Source: Alphaproteobacteria bacterium (GTDB lineage: Bacteria > Pseudomonadota > Alphaproteobacteria > Micropepsales > Micropepsaceae). Taken from it: 64,000 nt of DNA. The stretch is from contig JAFKEW010000043.1 in the NCBI GenBank assembly GCA_017308375.1, forward strand, positions 62,001 through 126,000. Reading direction: 5' to 3'. Both the position numbers and the translations under genes were made by a program. Of this stretch, positions 24,631 to 33,280 are shown piece by piece; within the stretch, counting starts at the first letter, position 1; every line of letters starts with the position of its first letter. The notes below the pieces were generated by a model. That model searched no databases. It worked only from the letters and a program-made list of their open reading frames with translations, and had not been told where the DNA came from.

Positions 24631-25794
24631 ATGGATTTTGCCATGACAGACGAGCAGCGGCTCATCGTCGAACAGGTACGGCGCTTCGTGCGCGAGGAAG
24701 TCGCTCCCCTTGAAGACAAGCTCGATCCCGACGAGAGCCGGCTCGGCCCCGACGATTACGCGCGCCTCGTCTCGAAGGTGAAGGACATGGGCCTGCACGG
24801 CCTCGGCGTTCCGCCCGAATATGGCGGCCCAGACATCGATACCGTCACCATGACGCTGATCGCGATCGAGATTTCGCAGCATCGCGCAGGCCTATATTCG
24901 CCCTGCTACGGAAGTTTCGGCGGCGCCGGGCTCGCCCACCTTTACGAGGCGAGCGAGGATCTGAAAAAGCGTTATCTCTATCCGACGCTGAATGGCGAGA
25001 AACACGGCTTTTTCGGACTGACCGAACCGTCCGGCGGCTCCGATCCGGCGCGCGCCATACAAACCCGGGCTGTCAAGGACGGCGATGACTGGGTCATCAA
25101 CGGCGCGAAGATTTTCATCTCCGGCGCGGACAAGGCGGAATACGGCATCGTTTTCGCGCGGACCGATGCGGGCAAGGGCCGCAACGGCATTACCTGCTTC
25201 ATCGTCGATACGGACACGCCCGGGTTTCACGTCCGCCGCGTCGTCCACACGCTTCGATCCGCCTATTATGCGACGGAGCTTCAGTTCGAGAACATGCGCG
25301 TGCCATCAGCGAATGTGCTGGGCGAGGTGAACAAGGGATTCGCAATCGCCAACGACCGGCTGAGCCGACAGCGCATTCCTTATGCGGCCAGTTGCATAGG
25401 CATCGCCATCAAGGCGCAAGCAATGTGCGTCGAGTACGCCAAACTGCGCGAGACTTTCGGGGCGCCTCTCGCCACACGGCAGGCCGTGCAATGGATGGTG
25501 GTGGATAACGAAATCGATATCCGCACCGCCAGGTGGGCAACGCTGGACGCCGCCTGCAAGGCGGATCGCGGCGAGCCCTTCCGCACCGAAGCCGCGATGG
25601 CAAAACTTCTCTCCACGGAAGGCGCCAGCCGCGTCGTCGATCGCGCCATCCAGATTCACGGCGGCTACGGCGTCACCAAGGATCTGCCGCTGGAGCGCTG
25701 GTACCGCGAGATGCGGATCCGGCGCATCGGCGAGGGGCCGAGCGAGGTGCAGCGCCTGGTCATGGCTCGCGATCTTTTCGGCGCATCGCTATGA
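24631..25794 (+). CDS. Acyl-CoA dehydrogenase
   Basis: 387-residue FAD-dependent dehydrogenase. Seen: FFGLTEPSGGSDP (signature 1), INGAKIFISGA (flavin loop), IHGGYGVTKDLPLERWYRE and RRIGEGPSEVQRLVMARDL. The latter keeps Glu at the catalytic-base position, unlike the paralogue at 8007-9164. It forms the alpha,beta-double bond of an acyl-CoA and passes electrons to ETF. The stop codon overlaps the start of the CoA-transferase gene (ATGA at 25791-25794), indicating translational coupling. Substrate chain or ring not predictable. Confidence 0.9.
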   Translation: MDFAMTDEQRLIVEQVRRFVREEVAPLEDKLDPDESRLGPDDYARLVSKVKDMGLHGLGVPPEYGGPDIDTVTMTLIAIEISQHRAGLYSPCYGSFGGAGLAHLYEASEDLKKRYLYPTLNGEKHGFFGLTEPSGGSDPARAIQTRAVKDGDDWVINGAKIFISGADKAEYGIVFARTDAGKGRNGITCFIVDTDTPGFHVRRVVHTLRSAYYATELQFENMRVPSANVLGEVNKGFAIANDRLSRQRIPYAASCIGIAIKAQAMCVEYAKLRETFGAPLATRQAVQWMVVDNEIDIRTARWATLDAACKADRGEPFRTEAAMAKLLSTEGASRVVDRAIQIHGGYGVTKDLPLERWYREMRIRRIGEGPSEVQRLVMARDLFGASL

Positions 25795-27023
25795 CGACGG
25801 CGGGTCTGGCCATGGACGACGATGAAGCGAGACCGCAGCCGCTGCAAGGAGTGAAGGTGATCGATCTGGGTCAGGTATATCAGGGTCCCTACGCCGCCTT
25901 CCTGATGGCGAAAGCCGGAGCCGATGTCATAAAGGTCGAGCCGCTCTACGGCGAGCCGGTGCGAATACGCGAGGCGCTGGGCGGCGGAGCGTCGCTGCCG
26001 ATGGCCATGCTCAATTCCAACAAGCGCGCCATCACGCTTAATCTGAAGAACCCGCGGGGATGTGAACTTCTCAAGGTTCTCGTCAGCCGCAGCGACGTCC
26101 TGATCGAAAATTACGCTCCGGGTGTCATGGACCGCCTGGGCGTGGGCGCGAAAACGCTGTTCGAGGTCAATCCGCGCCTCGTATACGCCTCGGCGACGGG
26201 CTACGGCCTGTCAGGGCCGGAGCGGGACAGCCTCGCCATGGACCTTACCATTCAGGCCGCATCAGGCATCATGAGCGTGACGGGCTTTCCGGACGGACCG
26301 CCTCTGAAAGCCGGCCCTGCGGTCGCCGATTTCATTTCCGGCACCCATCTTTACGGTGCGATCGTGACGGCGCTGTTCGAGCGCGAACGGACGGGACTCG
26401 GCCGTATGGTAGAGGTGGCGATGATCGAAACCATCTATCCGACGCTTGCCTCCAACCTCGGCATGATCCAGTCCGATCCAGGGCCGCCGCCGCCGCGCAC
26501 CGGCAACCGGCATGGCGGCCTCGCGATCTCGCCCTACAACGTCTATCCCTGCAGGGACGGACACGTCGCGATCATTTGCCTGGTCGAAGCCCACTGGACG
26601 AACCTGCTCAAGGCCATGGGGCGCGGGGAACTGAAGGACGATCCGCGCTTCTTCGACAACGCCGCTCGCGTCACGCACATGGATCAGACGGACGCCGTCG
26701 TCGAGGAATGGACGAAAAATCTAACGCGCGCCGAGATTTTCGAGGCGTCGCGGGCGTATCGCCTGCCCACCGCGCCGGTGCGCAATCTCGTCGAAGTGGC
26801 GAACAGCCCGCATATGCACGAGCGCGGCATGCTGCAATGGATCGACCACTACAGTCTGGGACGCATCGTGGTGCCGAACAGCCCCTTGCGGTATCACGGC
26901 ACGCCGCAGATGATGGGCGCGTCCAACGCGAGGCTCGGCGAGCACAATCGCGAAATTTACGGCGGCGTGCTGGGGCTCAGCGACAGCGAAATCGACGCCC
27001 TGATGGCCGACGGCGTCATCTGA
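25791..27023 (+). CDS. CaiB/BaiF (family III) CoA-transferase
   Basis: 410-residue family III CoA-transferase, which moves CoA between carboxylic acids and forms interlocked dimers. Seen: GVKVIDLGQVYQGPYAAFLMAKAGADVIKVEP at the N-terminus, NSNKRAITLNLK, the catalytic Asp in LAMDLTIQAASGIM, and the C-terminal NREIYGGVLGLSD. It could recycle CoA to a fresh substrate and so spare ATP compared with the ligases. It is the last gene of the plus-strand run before the mobile region, and a truncated foreign gene starts 40 bp later. Confidence 0.88.
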   Translation: MTTAGLAMDDDEARPQPLQGVKVIDLGQVYQGPYAAFLMAKAGADVIKVEPLYGEPVRIREALGGGASLPMAMLNSNKRAITLNLKNPRGCELLKVLVSRSDVLIENYAPGVMDRLGVGAKTLFEVNPRLVYASATGYGLSGPERDSLAMDLTIQAASGIMSVTGFPDGPPLKAGPAVADFISGTHLYGAIVTALFERERTGLGRMVEVAMIETIYPTLASNLGMIQSDPGPPPPRTGNRHGGLAISPYNVYPCRDGHVAIICLVEAHWTNLLKAMGRGELKDDPRFFDNAARVTHMDQTDAVVEEWTKNLTRAEIFEASRAYRLPTAPVRNLVEVANSPHMHERGMLQWIDHYSLGRIVVPNSPLRYHGTPQMMGASNARLGEHNREIYGGVLGLSDSEIDALMADGVI

Positions 27024-27062
27024 CGTCGAGGCTGGGCCGATCTTCCCTGCTACTTGTCGAAT

Positions 27063-27958
27063 ATGGTTCGGACAAGGATCTTACAAGCTGGTCTGCTAGC
27101 CCAACCGCGCGGGTTGAGTCCGGCGTTGGTCGGCGACCTGATTCGTGCGACGGCACCAGACATAAGTTCGTTTCGCTTTCCCTCACGTGACACTGGAAAC
27201 GTCCGCGGCTGGGACGGTCACCTTGTCAGCGAAGCTGGTGGGCTTAACGTCCTGGACGGTGAGCCCTATTGGGAAATCAAAACGAGTAAAGATGCCTGGG
27301 GAGAGGGGCTTTCGGACTTTCGTAAACGCTCGTCAAAGCCAAGCGAAGAAGAGCGGGCGGCGGCGACTTTTATCTTCGTATCGTCCAGGACGTGGGACAC
27401 TTTCAACACCGATCGGAAAATCGAAGATTGGGTTAAGCTGTGCCGAGGTGAATATGCTTGGAAGAATGTGCTGTGCTTAGATGCCATCGCTCTCGATGGT
27501 TGGCTCGATAAGTGTCCCGCTGTTGCCGCGAATTTCGCCAGCTACACCCTTGGTCTCCAACCACAACGAGGCGCCCGGAGCACGGATGAATTTTGGGACG
27601 AGTTCAGGCACATGTTCAAACCACTTCTCATTGAAGAGGTCTTGCTCTGCGATCGGGAAAGGGAAGTCGCTCAACTTATCGAGGCGTTGCTGCGCCCGAA
27701 CGGGTCCACCGCATTTATTTCGGACTCAGCGGAAGAGGTAATAGCGTTCGGTGTTGCCGCAATCCGAACCGCGAAGCCTGAAATACGAGCCTTCCTGGAT
27801 GCCCGTACCATTATCGTCGACGACATGGATGCCGCACGGGCGCTAGGTGACGTGGACAAATTTGAGCCAGTAGCGCGCAGAAGCCAAGAACAACATGCCG
27901 AGGAAGGTCTCGGTATGAGTTCATCGTTCGCCTTGGCAATCAGATCCGTGTCGGTCCA
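27063..27958 (+). pseudogene. Truncated PD-(D/E)XK nuclease / NTPase-like gene (defence-type remnant)
   Basis: About 290 residues of apparently real coding sequence. An N-terminal restriction-endonuclease-like core is suggested by WDGHL, then EPYWEIKTSK (Asp ... Glu-x-Lys pattern). A second region from about residue 190 (LCDREREVAQLIEALLRPNG) resembles the start of a STAND-type NTPase domain, but no intact P-loop is visible (GSTAFISDSAEE). The frame then runs into the antisense of the integrase C-terminus and stops at 28067, so the natural C-terminal part is missing. No clear ribosome site; ATG 27063 or TTG 27054 could start it. Probably a broken anti-phage or restriction gene cut off by the integrase-bearing element. 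Confidence 0.55.
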
Positions 27959-29317
27959 TCAAGCGACCAGGCGCTGTTCGTCGCTAACTTCCGGATTTGC
28001 GTTGCCCGCCGCTTTGCGGAGAAAGCGTGCGAGCGCCGCTTTCCGGGAAGCGCGGTCGAGCGCGTAGGCTGTCTGCTTGAATTCCTTCCCGTCCAGCAGG
28101 CCCTCGATGTAACCGGCGATCGTGTCCGCCGCCATGATGAGGGCGGTGTCGAGCGCGTGGATGTATTTGCTGGTGACGGACCCCTTGGCATGGCCGACCA
28201 AGGCCGCGATCGTCACCTCTGTGAAGCCGAGATCGTTGCCGACGCTCGCGAAGCTGTGCCGCAAAACGTGAGGGGTGACGTCTGAGAGCGGCGAGTCCTT
28301 GAAGATTTGCTCCCAGTGGTTGGGGAAACTGCCGAACGCGTTGTCGTCGCCGTAGCCAGGGAAGACATATGTGCCGGAGGCAGTTTTCCGACGCGCTTCG
28401 AGGAATTCGACGACGGGCAGTCCGATAGGCCGGACCGAGGTGCCCTCCTTGCTGTCGATCAGCCGCAGGCAGCTCCCATCGGTATCTGCTTCAGTCCACA
28501 TGAGACCGATCATCTCGCTCCGGCGGCAGCCAGTCAGCGCGATCTGGCGAATGATCTCCACCGTCGTCGCGTACTTCTCGTCTTTCTCCGCTGCGCGCAG
28601 CATCTCGCCCAGCGTCCGGTACTCCGCTTCCGTGAGCCGGCGGGTGCGGACATTGTCCTTCGGCTTCCGCAGGCCGTGGGCCGGATTGGTGGTGATGATG
28701 CCAGCTTCGACCGCATAGGTGAGGATGCCGCCGAGGAGCCCGACGGTTCGCGTGGCCGTTCCGGCGCCGCCGCGGACGATCGCCTTGCCGCGCAACTTCT
28801 TCGTCTTGACAGCGACTCGCGTCTTGCCGGCCATGATGTCCTTCAGGACCTTGTTGATGTCGGCCTTGGTTAGGTCCTTCACGCGGCGCGTCCCGAGGAG
28901 CGGGATGATGTGCCGCTCGATGCGGCCGGTGTCCGTCCCCACGGTCGTCGGTTTCTTAGGCCGCCCGCCCTTTCCCAAGATGAGGCCTGCGTTCAGGTCA
29001 TTGACGTAGAGCGTGCAGAGCTCCTTGACCGTGATGGCCTTGTGATCGAGCTGGCGCTCCTCGGCGGGGTTGTCGCCCTGGGCAACGCGGCCCAACTGGA
29101 CCTTCGCCTCCTGTCGAGCGCTTTCGGCCGTCCAGACGCCATGCAAGCCGATGGTGTAGCGGCGTGAGCGGCCCAAGGCGCGGTATTGAAGGACGTAGCT
29201 GCGCTTGCCAGAAGCGAAGACGCGCAGGCCGAAACCTGGTAGCTCGTCATCCCAGATGACGTAGTCTTTCTCGCGGGACTCGGCAGCGTCGACGAGGCGC
29301 TTTGTGAGCTTAGCCAT
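27959..29317 (-). CDS. Tyrosine-type site-specific integrase (P4/DUF4102 type)
   Basis: 452-residue integrase. Seen: the N-terminal arm-binding DUF4102 domain (LTKRLVDAAE, DDELPGFGLRV, SYVLQYR), the core-binding region, and the catalytic domain with Arg in LTGCRRSEMIGLMW, His-x-x-Arg in PHVLRHSFAS, His in LVGHAKGS and the nucleophilic Tyr in SKYIHAL. Enzymes of this type insert islands and ICEs into tRNA genes. The start at 29317 (MAKLTKR) is the usual one for the family. A tRNA-Arg gene lies 440 bp upstream of its start, but that tRNA points away from the integrase, so attachment there is not certain. Confidence 0.9.
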   Translation of the reverse strand: MAKLTKRLVDAAESREKDYVIWDDELPGFGLRVFASGKRSYVLQYRALGRSRRYTIGLHGVWTAESARQEAKVQLGRVAQGDNPAEERQLDHKAITVKELCTLYVNDLNAGLILGKGGRPKKPTTVGTDTGRIERHIIPLLGTRRVKDLTKADINKVLKDIMAGKTRVAVKTKKLRGKAIVRGGAGTATRTVGLLGGILTYAVEAGIITTNPAHGLRKPKDNVRTRRLTEAEYRTLGEMLRAAEKDEKYATTVEIIRQIALTGCRRSEMIGLMWTEADTDGSCLRLIDSKEGTSVRPIGLPVVEFLEARRKTASGTYVFPGYGDDNAFGSFPNHWEQIFKDSPLSDVTPHVLRHSFASVGNDLGFTEVTIAALVGHAKGSVTSKYIHALDTALIMAADTIAGYIEGLLDGKEFKQTAYALDRASRKAALARFLRKAAGNANPEVSDEQRLVA

Positions 29318-29757
29318 GGGAATTCTCCCGTCCAAACCCCCCATTCTCGCGTAAGCACCACGTAAGCAGCCGGACGCAAGTCGGAGCGTGTTCGAGGGTA
29401 CGCCAGGCGAGCTAGAATTTCAAATTCTTTAGCAATTACAGTGGTATAGCGCATCGGAGCGAAACCCATCGAAAAGCGTCGAAGGGCAGGTTAAATTGCT
29501 CCGAAGGCAGATGTAAGTCAAGTTGCTTTGTTGTGGGTGTAGAAAATATCGATAGAAACCAAGAGTTTGGTGGAAGTTGATAGAGCTGTGAAAATCGCTC
29601 TCTTGGTCGCGGAAGCGCCACGGAAGCAAACTTTAGGAGGTTGTAGAGTACGAACGACGGAAGTTGGCGGCCTTCGGAACCGAATGAATGACGTTGATTC
29701 GAGTAACTGGTTTCGGGATTGACCTTGGTTGATCTCGCACACTATCAAAACGACGAT
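29318..29757. other. 440-bp gap between integrase and tRNA-Arg without a supported gene
   Basis: The sequence here is clearly AT-richer than its neighbours. Short frames exist on the minus strand, including one running through the tRNA, but none has recognisable protein character. It probably holds the integrase promoter and an attachment/excision-site region. I saw no exact copy of the tRNA-Arg 3' end in it. Confidence 0.5.
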
Positions 29758-29834
29758 GCACCCGTAGCTCAGCTGGATAGAGCGCCACCCTCCGAAGGTG
29801 GAGGCCACACGTTCGAATCGTGTCGGGTGCGCCA
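29758..29834 (+). tRNA. tRNA-Arg (anticodon CCG)
   Basis: 77-nt complete cloverleaf with encoded CCA. The acceptor stem GCACCCG pairs with CGGGTGC, the discriminator is G, the anticodon stem CCACC/GGTGG encloses loop CTCCGAA giving anticodon CCG (codon CGG), and the T arm contains GTTCGAATC. The 3' end points right, towards the sulfur-module genes, so an element inserted in its 3' end would extend to the right. Confidence 0.95.
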
Positions 29835-29944
29835 CACTGCCGATGGCCTAGGAATGTGCTATTCCTATTTGCGTCCATCCGCCCTAAAAATGAGACCTAG
29901 GCGGCAGTAAATACCTGGCAGCGCCACGAACATTAGCTGTTCCG

Positions 29945-30826
29945 TCAACACAGTGATGATCGCGCTTTCTGCCGGACGGGTATCTTGAGGTAGGATACGC
30001 CATTCGCCTCTACCTTGGGTAATTGCCCGGCCCGGATGTTTACCTGGATTGAGGGCAGCAGTAGCTTCGGCACGGCCAGCGTGGCGTCACGTGTCTCGCG
30101 CATGGCGACGAATTCGTCCTCACCCACGCCGTCGCGAATATGGATGTTGTGCCGCCGCTCCTCGCCGACCGTCGTTTCCCAGCGATAGTTGTCGCGGCCC
30201 GGCGCCTTGTAGTCATGACACATGAACAGGCGCGTTTCGTCTGGGAGCGACAGGACGCGGCGGATCGAGCGATAGAGCGCACGCGCATCGCCGCCAGGAA
30301 AGTCGGCACGCGCGGTGCCATAGTCCGGCATGAACAAGGTGTCACCGACGAACAGCACGTCGCCGATGCGATAGGCGAGGTCCGCCGGGGTGTGACCGGG
30401 CACATGCAGGACCTCCACCTCCAGCGCGCCCAGCGCAAACTTTTCCCCATCGGCGAATAGCCGGTCGAAATCCGAGCCGTCCGTCTTCAGATCGTCCATC
30501 GCAAAGACCGGGCGGAAGATGCGCTGCACAGCACGGATATGTTCACCGATTCCGATCCATGCGCCTGTTCGCGCCTTGATAAGAGGCGCCCCCGACAGAT
30601 GATCCGCATGGGCATGGGTTTCCAGCACCATGACGATGCGCCAATCATGATTGGCTGCGAAGGACAGGATGCGTTCGACCGAGCCAGTGTCGGCCTCACC
30701 GCTGTAGAGATCGAAATCAAGCACCGGGTCGATCACCGCCGCCGTGCGGGTCGAAGGATCACCGACCAGATAGCTGATCGTGTTGGTGGGTTCGTCGAAA
30801 AACGCCTCGATGAAGGGGGCAAGCAT
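29945..30826 (-). CDS. Metallo-beta-lactamase-fold persulfide dioxygenase (Blh/ETHE1-like)
   Basis: 293-residue MBL-fold protein. Seen: the metal motif THAHADHLSG, then PGHTPADLAY, GDTLFMPDYGTARADFPGG and MCHDY, the arrangement of ETHE1-type enzymes. Such enzymes oxidise glutathione persulfide to sulfite in the cytoplasm. It is divergent from a BigR/SqrR-like regulator, as in the Xylella/Agrobacterium BigR operons, with the shared AT-rich promoter at about 30840-30899. Together with the downstream rhodanese and sulfite exporter it forms a sulfide detoxification route. AAGGAG lies upstream of the ATG at 30826. Confidence 0.87.
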   Translation of the reverse strand: MLAPFIEAFFDEPTNTISYLVGDPSTRTAAVIDPVLDFDLYSGEADTGSVERILSFAANHDWRIVMVLETHAHADHLSGAPLIKARTGAWIGIGEHIRAVQRIFRPVFAMDDLKTDGSDFDRLFADGEKFALGALEVEVLHVPGHTPADLAYRIGDVLFVGDTLFMPDYGTARADFPGGDARALYRSIRRVLSLPDETRLFMCHDYKAPGRDNYRWETTVGEERRHNIHIRDGVGEDEFVAMRETRDATLAVPKLLLPSIQVNIRAGQLPKVEANGVSYLKIPVRQKARSSLC

Positions 30827-30847
30827 GAAAAGCTCCTTACTGTTCTC

Positions 30848-30876
30848 TTGACAATATATTAGATTAAACTAAATTA
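30848..30876 (+). promoter_or_regulatory. Divergent promoter/operator of the sulfur module
   Basis: TTGACA at 30848-30853 and AAATTA at 30871-30876 are spaced by 17 bp and point to the ArsR gene. They enclose TTAGATTAAACTAA, an AT-rich imperfect dyad of the kind bound by BigR-type repressors. The same dyad lies within the promoter region of the divergent MBL gene, allowing one regulator to control both directions. Confidence 0.55.
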
Positions 30877-30899
30877 GCAATGTCTAATGTGGAGTCGTT

Positions 30900-31214
30900 A
30901 TGCTCAAGCCACCGATGGACCTTGCCTCCTTCGAGATGAAGGCGGGCGCGGTTGCCGACATGTTGAAGGCGCTCGCCAATCGCCGCCGGTTGATGCTGCT
31001 GTGCAAGCTGGCCGAAAGTGGTGAGATGACGGTCGGCGATCTCGCACGCGAAATTGGACTGTCGCAATCGGCGCTGTCGCAGCATCTGGCGAAGATGCGG
31101 GAGGAAGGGCTGGTCGCCTTCCGGCGGGAAAGCCAGACAATCTGGTATCGCATCGGCGACCCGCGCATCGAGACGTTGTTCGGCACCCTTTATCAACTTT
31201 ACTGCAAGGAGTGA
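30900..31214 (+). CDS. ArsR-family regulator of the BigR/SqrR persulfide-sensor type
   Basis: 104-residue winged-helix repressor. The DNA-recognition helix is LSQSALSQHLAKMREEGLV. It carries just two cysteines, C35 (LLCKLAE) and C102 (YCKE), the two-cysteine arrangement by which BigR and SqrR form a disulfide or polysulfide bridge and release DNA. No extra metal-binding Cys cluster of the ArsR arsenic/cadmium sensors is present. Its location between a persulfide dioxygenase and a rhodanese fits a sensor of reactive sulfur species. Confidence 0.88.
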   Translation: MLKPPMDLASFEMKAGAVADMLKALANRRRLMLLCKLAESGEMTVGDLAREIGLSQSALSQHLAKMREEGLVAFRRESQTIWYRIGDPRIETLFGTLYQLYCKE

Positions 31215-31218
31215 TGTT

Positions 31219-31737
31219 ATGGCGATCACGACGATTTCGCCTGCCGAGGCTCGGCGCGCGATCGAGGACGGAGCGCTTCTGGTCGATATAAGAGGTACGG
31301 ACGAACATGCCCGCGAGTGGATTCCGGGCGCAGTCAACGTCCCACTGGACAAGATCGGCACGCTATCATGCGATGGCCGGCCGGTGATCTTTCATTGCCG
31401 GTCGGGGATGCGGACTGCAGCCGGCGCGGCAGAGCTTGAATGCGCGGCCGGTGCCGCGCCATGCTATATCCTCGAAGGCGGACTACAGGCATGGCGCGCG
31501 GCTGATCAGCCAGTGGCTGTCGATCGCCACCGACCGTTGGAGGTCATGCGGCAGGTGCAGCTTGCCGCCGGCGGCCTGGTCGTTGCGGGCGTTGCGCTGG
31601 GCGCGTTCGTCGCGCCAGGTTTCTACCTCCTCTCTGCCTTTGTCGGCGCCGGGTTAATGACAGCGGGCGCGACTGGTTGGTGCGGCATGGCGAAGTTGCT
31701 CGCGGCAATGCCGTGGAATCGTCGCGCGGCGGCGTGA
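31219..31737 (+). CDS. Rhodanese domain protein with C-terminal membrane DUF2892 segment
   Basis: 172 residues. The N-terminal rhodanese domain (residues 1-95) has the active-site loop FHCRSGMRT with the sulfur-carrying Cys. The C-terminal half has two hydrophobic helices (AAGGLVVAGVALGAFVAPGFYLLSAFVGAGLMTAGATG) matching the YgaP-type DUF2892 membrane anchor. It probably transfers sulfane sulfur at the inner membrane. The start ATG at 31219 follows AAGGAG and begins 5 bp after the regulator's stop, so the genes form an operon. Confidence 0.85.
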   Translation: MAITTISPAEARRAIEDGALLVDIRGTDEHAREWIPGAVNVPLDKIGTLSCDGRPVIFHCRSGMRTAAGAAELECAAGAAPCYILEGGLQAWRAADQPVAVDRHRPLEVMRQVQLAAGGLVVAGVALGAFVAPGFYLLSAFVGAGLMTAGATGWCGMAKLLAAMPWNRRAAA

Positions 31738-31744
31738 CGATGTG

Positions 31745-32524
31745 ATGGACGTCGCAACCATTCTTGCCGTGTTGGCTTCTGGTGGTGTCATCGGCGCAAT
31801 ATTGGGGTTGGTCGGCGGCGGCGGATCGATCCTCGCGGTGCCGCTGCTGATCTATGCCGTAGGGATGCGCTCGCCACACGCTGCGATTGGCACTGCCGCC
31901 GTCGCGGTCGCCGCCAATGCGCTGCTGGGGCTTGCGGGCCATGCCCGCGCCGGGACAGTCAAATGGCCCTGTGCGATCGTGTTCGCATTCGCCGGTGTCG
32001 GCGGCGCGGCGATCGGCGCTGAACTGGGCAAGGCATTCGACGGCAAGCGCCTGCTGATGCTGTTCGGTCTGCTGATGATCGGGGTAGGCCTGTCAATGCT
32101 GCGCGGCCGCCGGACAGCCGAAGCGCCCGATATACGGCTCACCACCGTCAACGCGGGCCGCCTGCTGTCGCGCCTCGTGCCGATCGGCCTGGCGGTCGGG
32201 CTGGCGGCGGGGTTTTTCGGTATCGGCGGCGGCTTCCTGATTGTGCCCGGTCTGATGCTCGCAACCGCGATGCCAATCCGCAATGCGGTGGGTACATCGT
32301 TGGTCGTCATCACGGCGCTCGGCCTGACGACGGCCGCTTCCTATACCGTTTCGGGGCTGGTTGACTGGCGCATTGCCGGATTATTGGTCCTTGGCGGCGT
32401 GGCCGGCGCGATCGCCGGAATTGCACTGGGACGTCGACTTGGCGCGCACAAAGGCTTGCTGGAGCGCCTGTTCGCAATTCTTGTCATTACGGTCGGCGGC
32501 TATGTCGCGATTGTCGGAGGCTAG
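31745..32524 (+). CDS. TauE/SafE-family sulfite/anion exporter
   Basis: 259-residue integral membrane protein with about eight hydrophobic segments in two similar halves: LGLVGGGGSILAVPLLIYAVG at the N-terminus, and FFGIGGGFLIVPGLMLA in the second half. These glycine-rich motifs are the hallmark of the TauE/SafE (DUF81) family, which exports sulfite, sulfoacetate or related anions. It comes 8 bp after the rhodanese gene, and removal of sulfite formed by the persulfide dioxygenase is the likely task. GTG at 31742 is an alternative start. Confidence 0.87.
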   Translation: MDVATILAVLASGGVIGAILGLVGGGGSILAVPLLIYAVGMRSPHAAIGTAAVAVAANALLGLAGHARAGTVKWPCAIVFAFAGVGGAAIGAELGKAFDGKRLLMLFGLLMIGVGLSMLRGRRTAEAPDIRLTTVNAGRLLSRLVPIGLAVGLAAGFFGIGGGFLIVPGLMLATAMPIRNAVGTSLVVITALGLTTAASYTVSGLVDWRIAGLLVLGGVAGAIAGIALGRRLGAHKGLLERLFAILVITVGGYVAIVGG

Positions 32525-32856
32525 TCGCGATCTATGAACGGCGCGGCATGAAGCCTAGCCTGACGCGCGAGGTTGCCGAGCAGATGAGGGCAAAGAGCGC
32601 GTCCGGCGTCGTGCCGTCGCTGATCCTCTCTTGCAGCAGCCATAGAAAGCCGGGCCGCATCAGACTTACCAATCCGGAATGACCTGAAAAACTAAGACAC
32701 AAAAGATAGTAATAGATTACTTTCTCTCAGAAGTGTATGACCTCTCGACCGAGGCTATCGCCATACGGCTGAGGGAGACCAAGGAGTCTTGGGTCGGCGT
32801 GAGTGCATTGGCCTCATGTTGACGATGTGTCTTTGCAACTCCGGGAGTGGGTATAG
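32525..32856. other. 332-bp gap with gene debris and a duplicated operator
   Basis: No intact gene is supported. On the minus strand 32655-32536 reads as the tail of a protein (MRPGFLWLLQERISDGTTP ...), possibly a C-terminal fragment. At 32733-32822 a 29-codon plus-strand frame contains STEAIAIRLRETKE, faintly like the helix-turn-helix of the TetR protein at 40421-41029. Just upstream of it is the 22-bp operator copy at 32704-32725. This looks like a recombination scar. Confidence 0.4.
32704..32725 (+). repeat. Inverted second copy of the efflux-operon operator
   Basis: These 22 bp are the exact reverse complement of 41046-41067, in front of the TetR gene of the efflux operon, 8.3 kb away. 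The centre AGTAATAGATTACT is a dyad with 6-bp arms. The copy faces the plus strand, towards the small secreted-protein gene at 32857. Confidence 0.8.
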
Positions 32857-33246
32857 ATGAAGAGTTTTCCAAATAATCATCGCAAAAGTAACCACATAAG
32901 GCGCTTGGAATTGCCGGTTTTAGCATTCGCGATATTTTCAGTCGGGTATCCGGTTTCCCCGGTAAGGGCAGAGCAAGTGCCAATTGCCCACTATGTTGCA
33001 GACGGCCGTCCCTGGAAGATGACCACGGAAGATGGCCGCGTTACCACTCTTGTCCTTTTTGAGAACGGCAAAGGCAAGATGACCGGCGGGCCTGTGAAAT
33101 TGTCCCCGAAATGGAGACCGACGCCAGATGGCCTGTGCCTCAAACCCGGCCTCCTGCTTTCCGAGCGGTGCGTGCAATTGGTGCGATCCAACAATGGATA
33201 CGTCGGCATGAGGGCTGGCGAGCAGCTCTTCAAGTTGGAACGATAG
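32857..33246 (+). CDS. Small secreted hypothetical protein
   Basis: 129 residues with an N-terminal signal sequence: a basic start, then the hydrophobic run LPVLAFAIFSVGYPV and a likely cleavage after SPVRA. The mature part (about 90 residues) contains HYVADGRPWKMTTEDGR, TLVLFENGKGKM and two cysteines (LCLKPG, ERCVQLV) that could form a disulfide. I recognise no family. It follows the duplicated operator at 32704-32725 by 130 bp and may be under the efflux regulator; this is speculation. Base composition is lower in GC than the core genes, consistent with transfer. Confidence 0.6.
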   Translation: MKSFPNNHRKSNHIRRLELPVLAFAIFSVGYPVSPVRAEQVPIAHYVADGRPWKMTTEDGRVTTLVLFENGKGKMTGGPVKLSPKWRPTPDGLCLKPGLLLSERCVQLVRSNNGYVGMRAGEQLFKLER

Positions 33247-33280
33247 GCTACGTTTCACAAGAGCGAATGGGACGAGGTCG

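Noticed and set aside
29518..29878. Minus-strand frames across tRNA-Arg (with PDTIRTCGLHLRR)
   Set aside because: This is the well-known false protein produced by translating the complement of a tRNA gene.
32717..32983. An 88-codon minus-strand frame over the duplicated operator
   Set aside because: It overlaps the signal-peptide gene and the operator; no family features.
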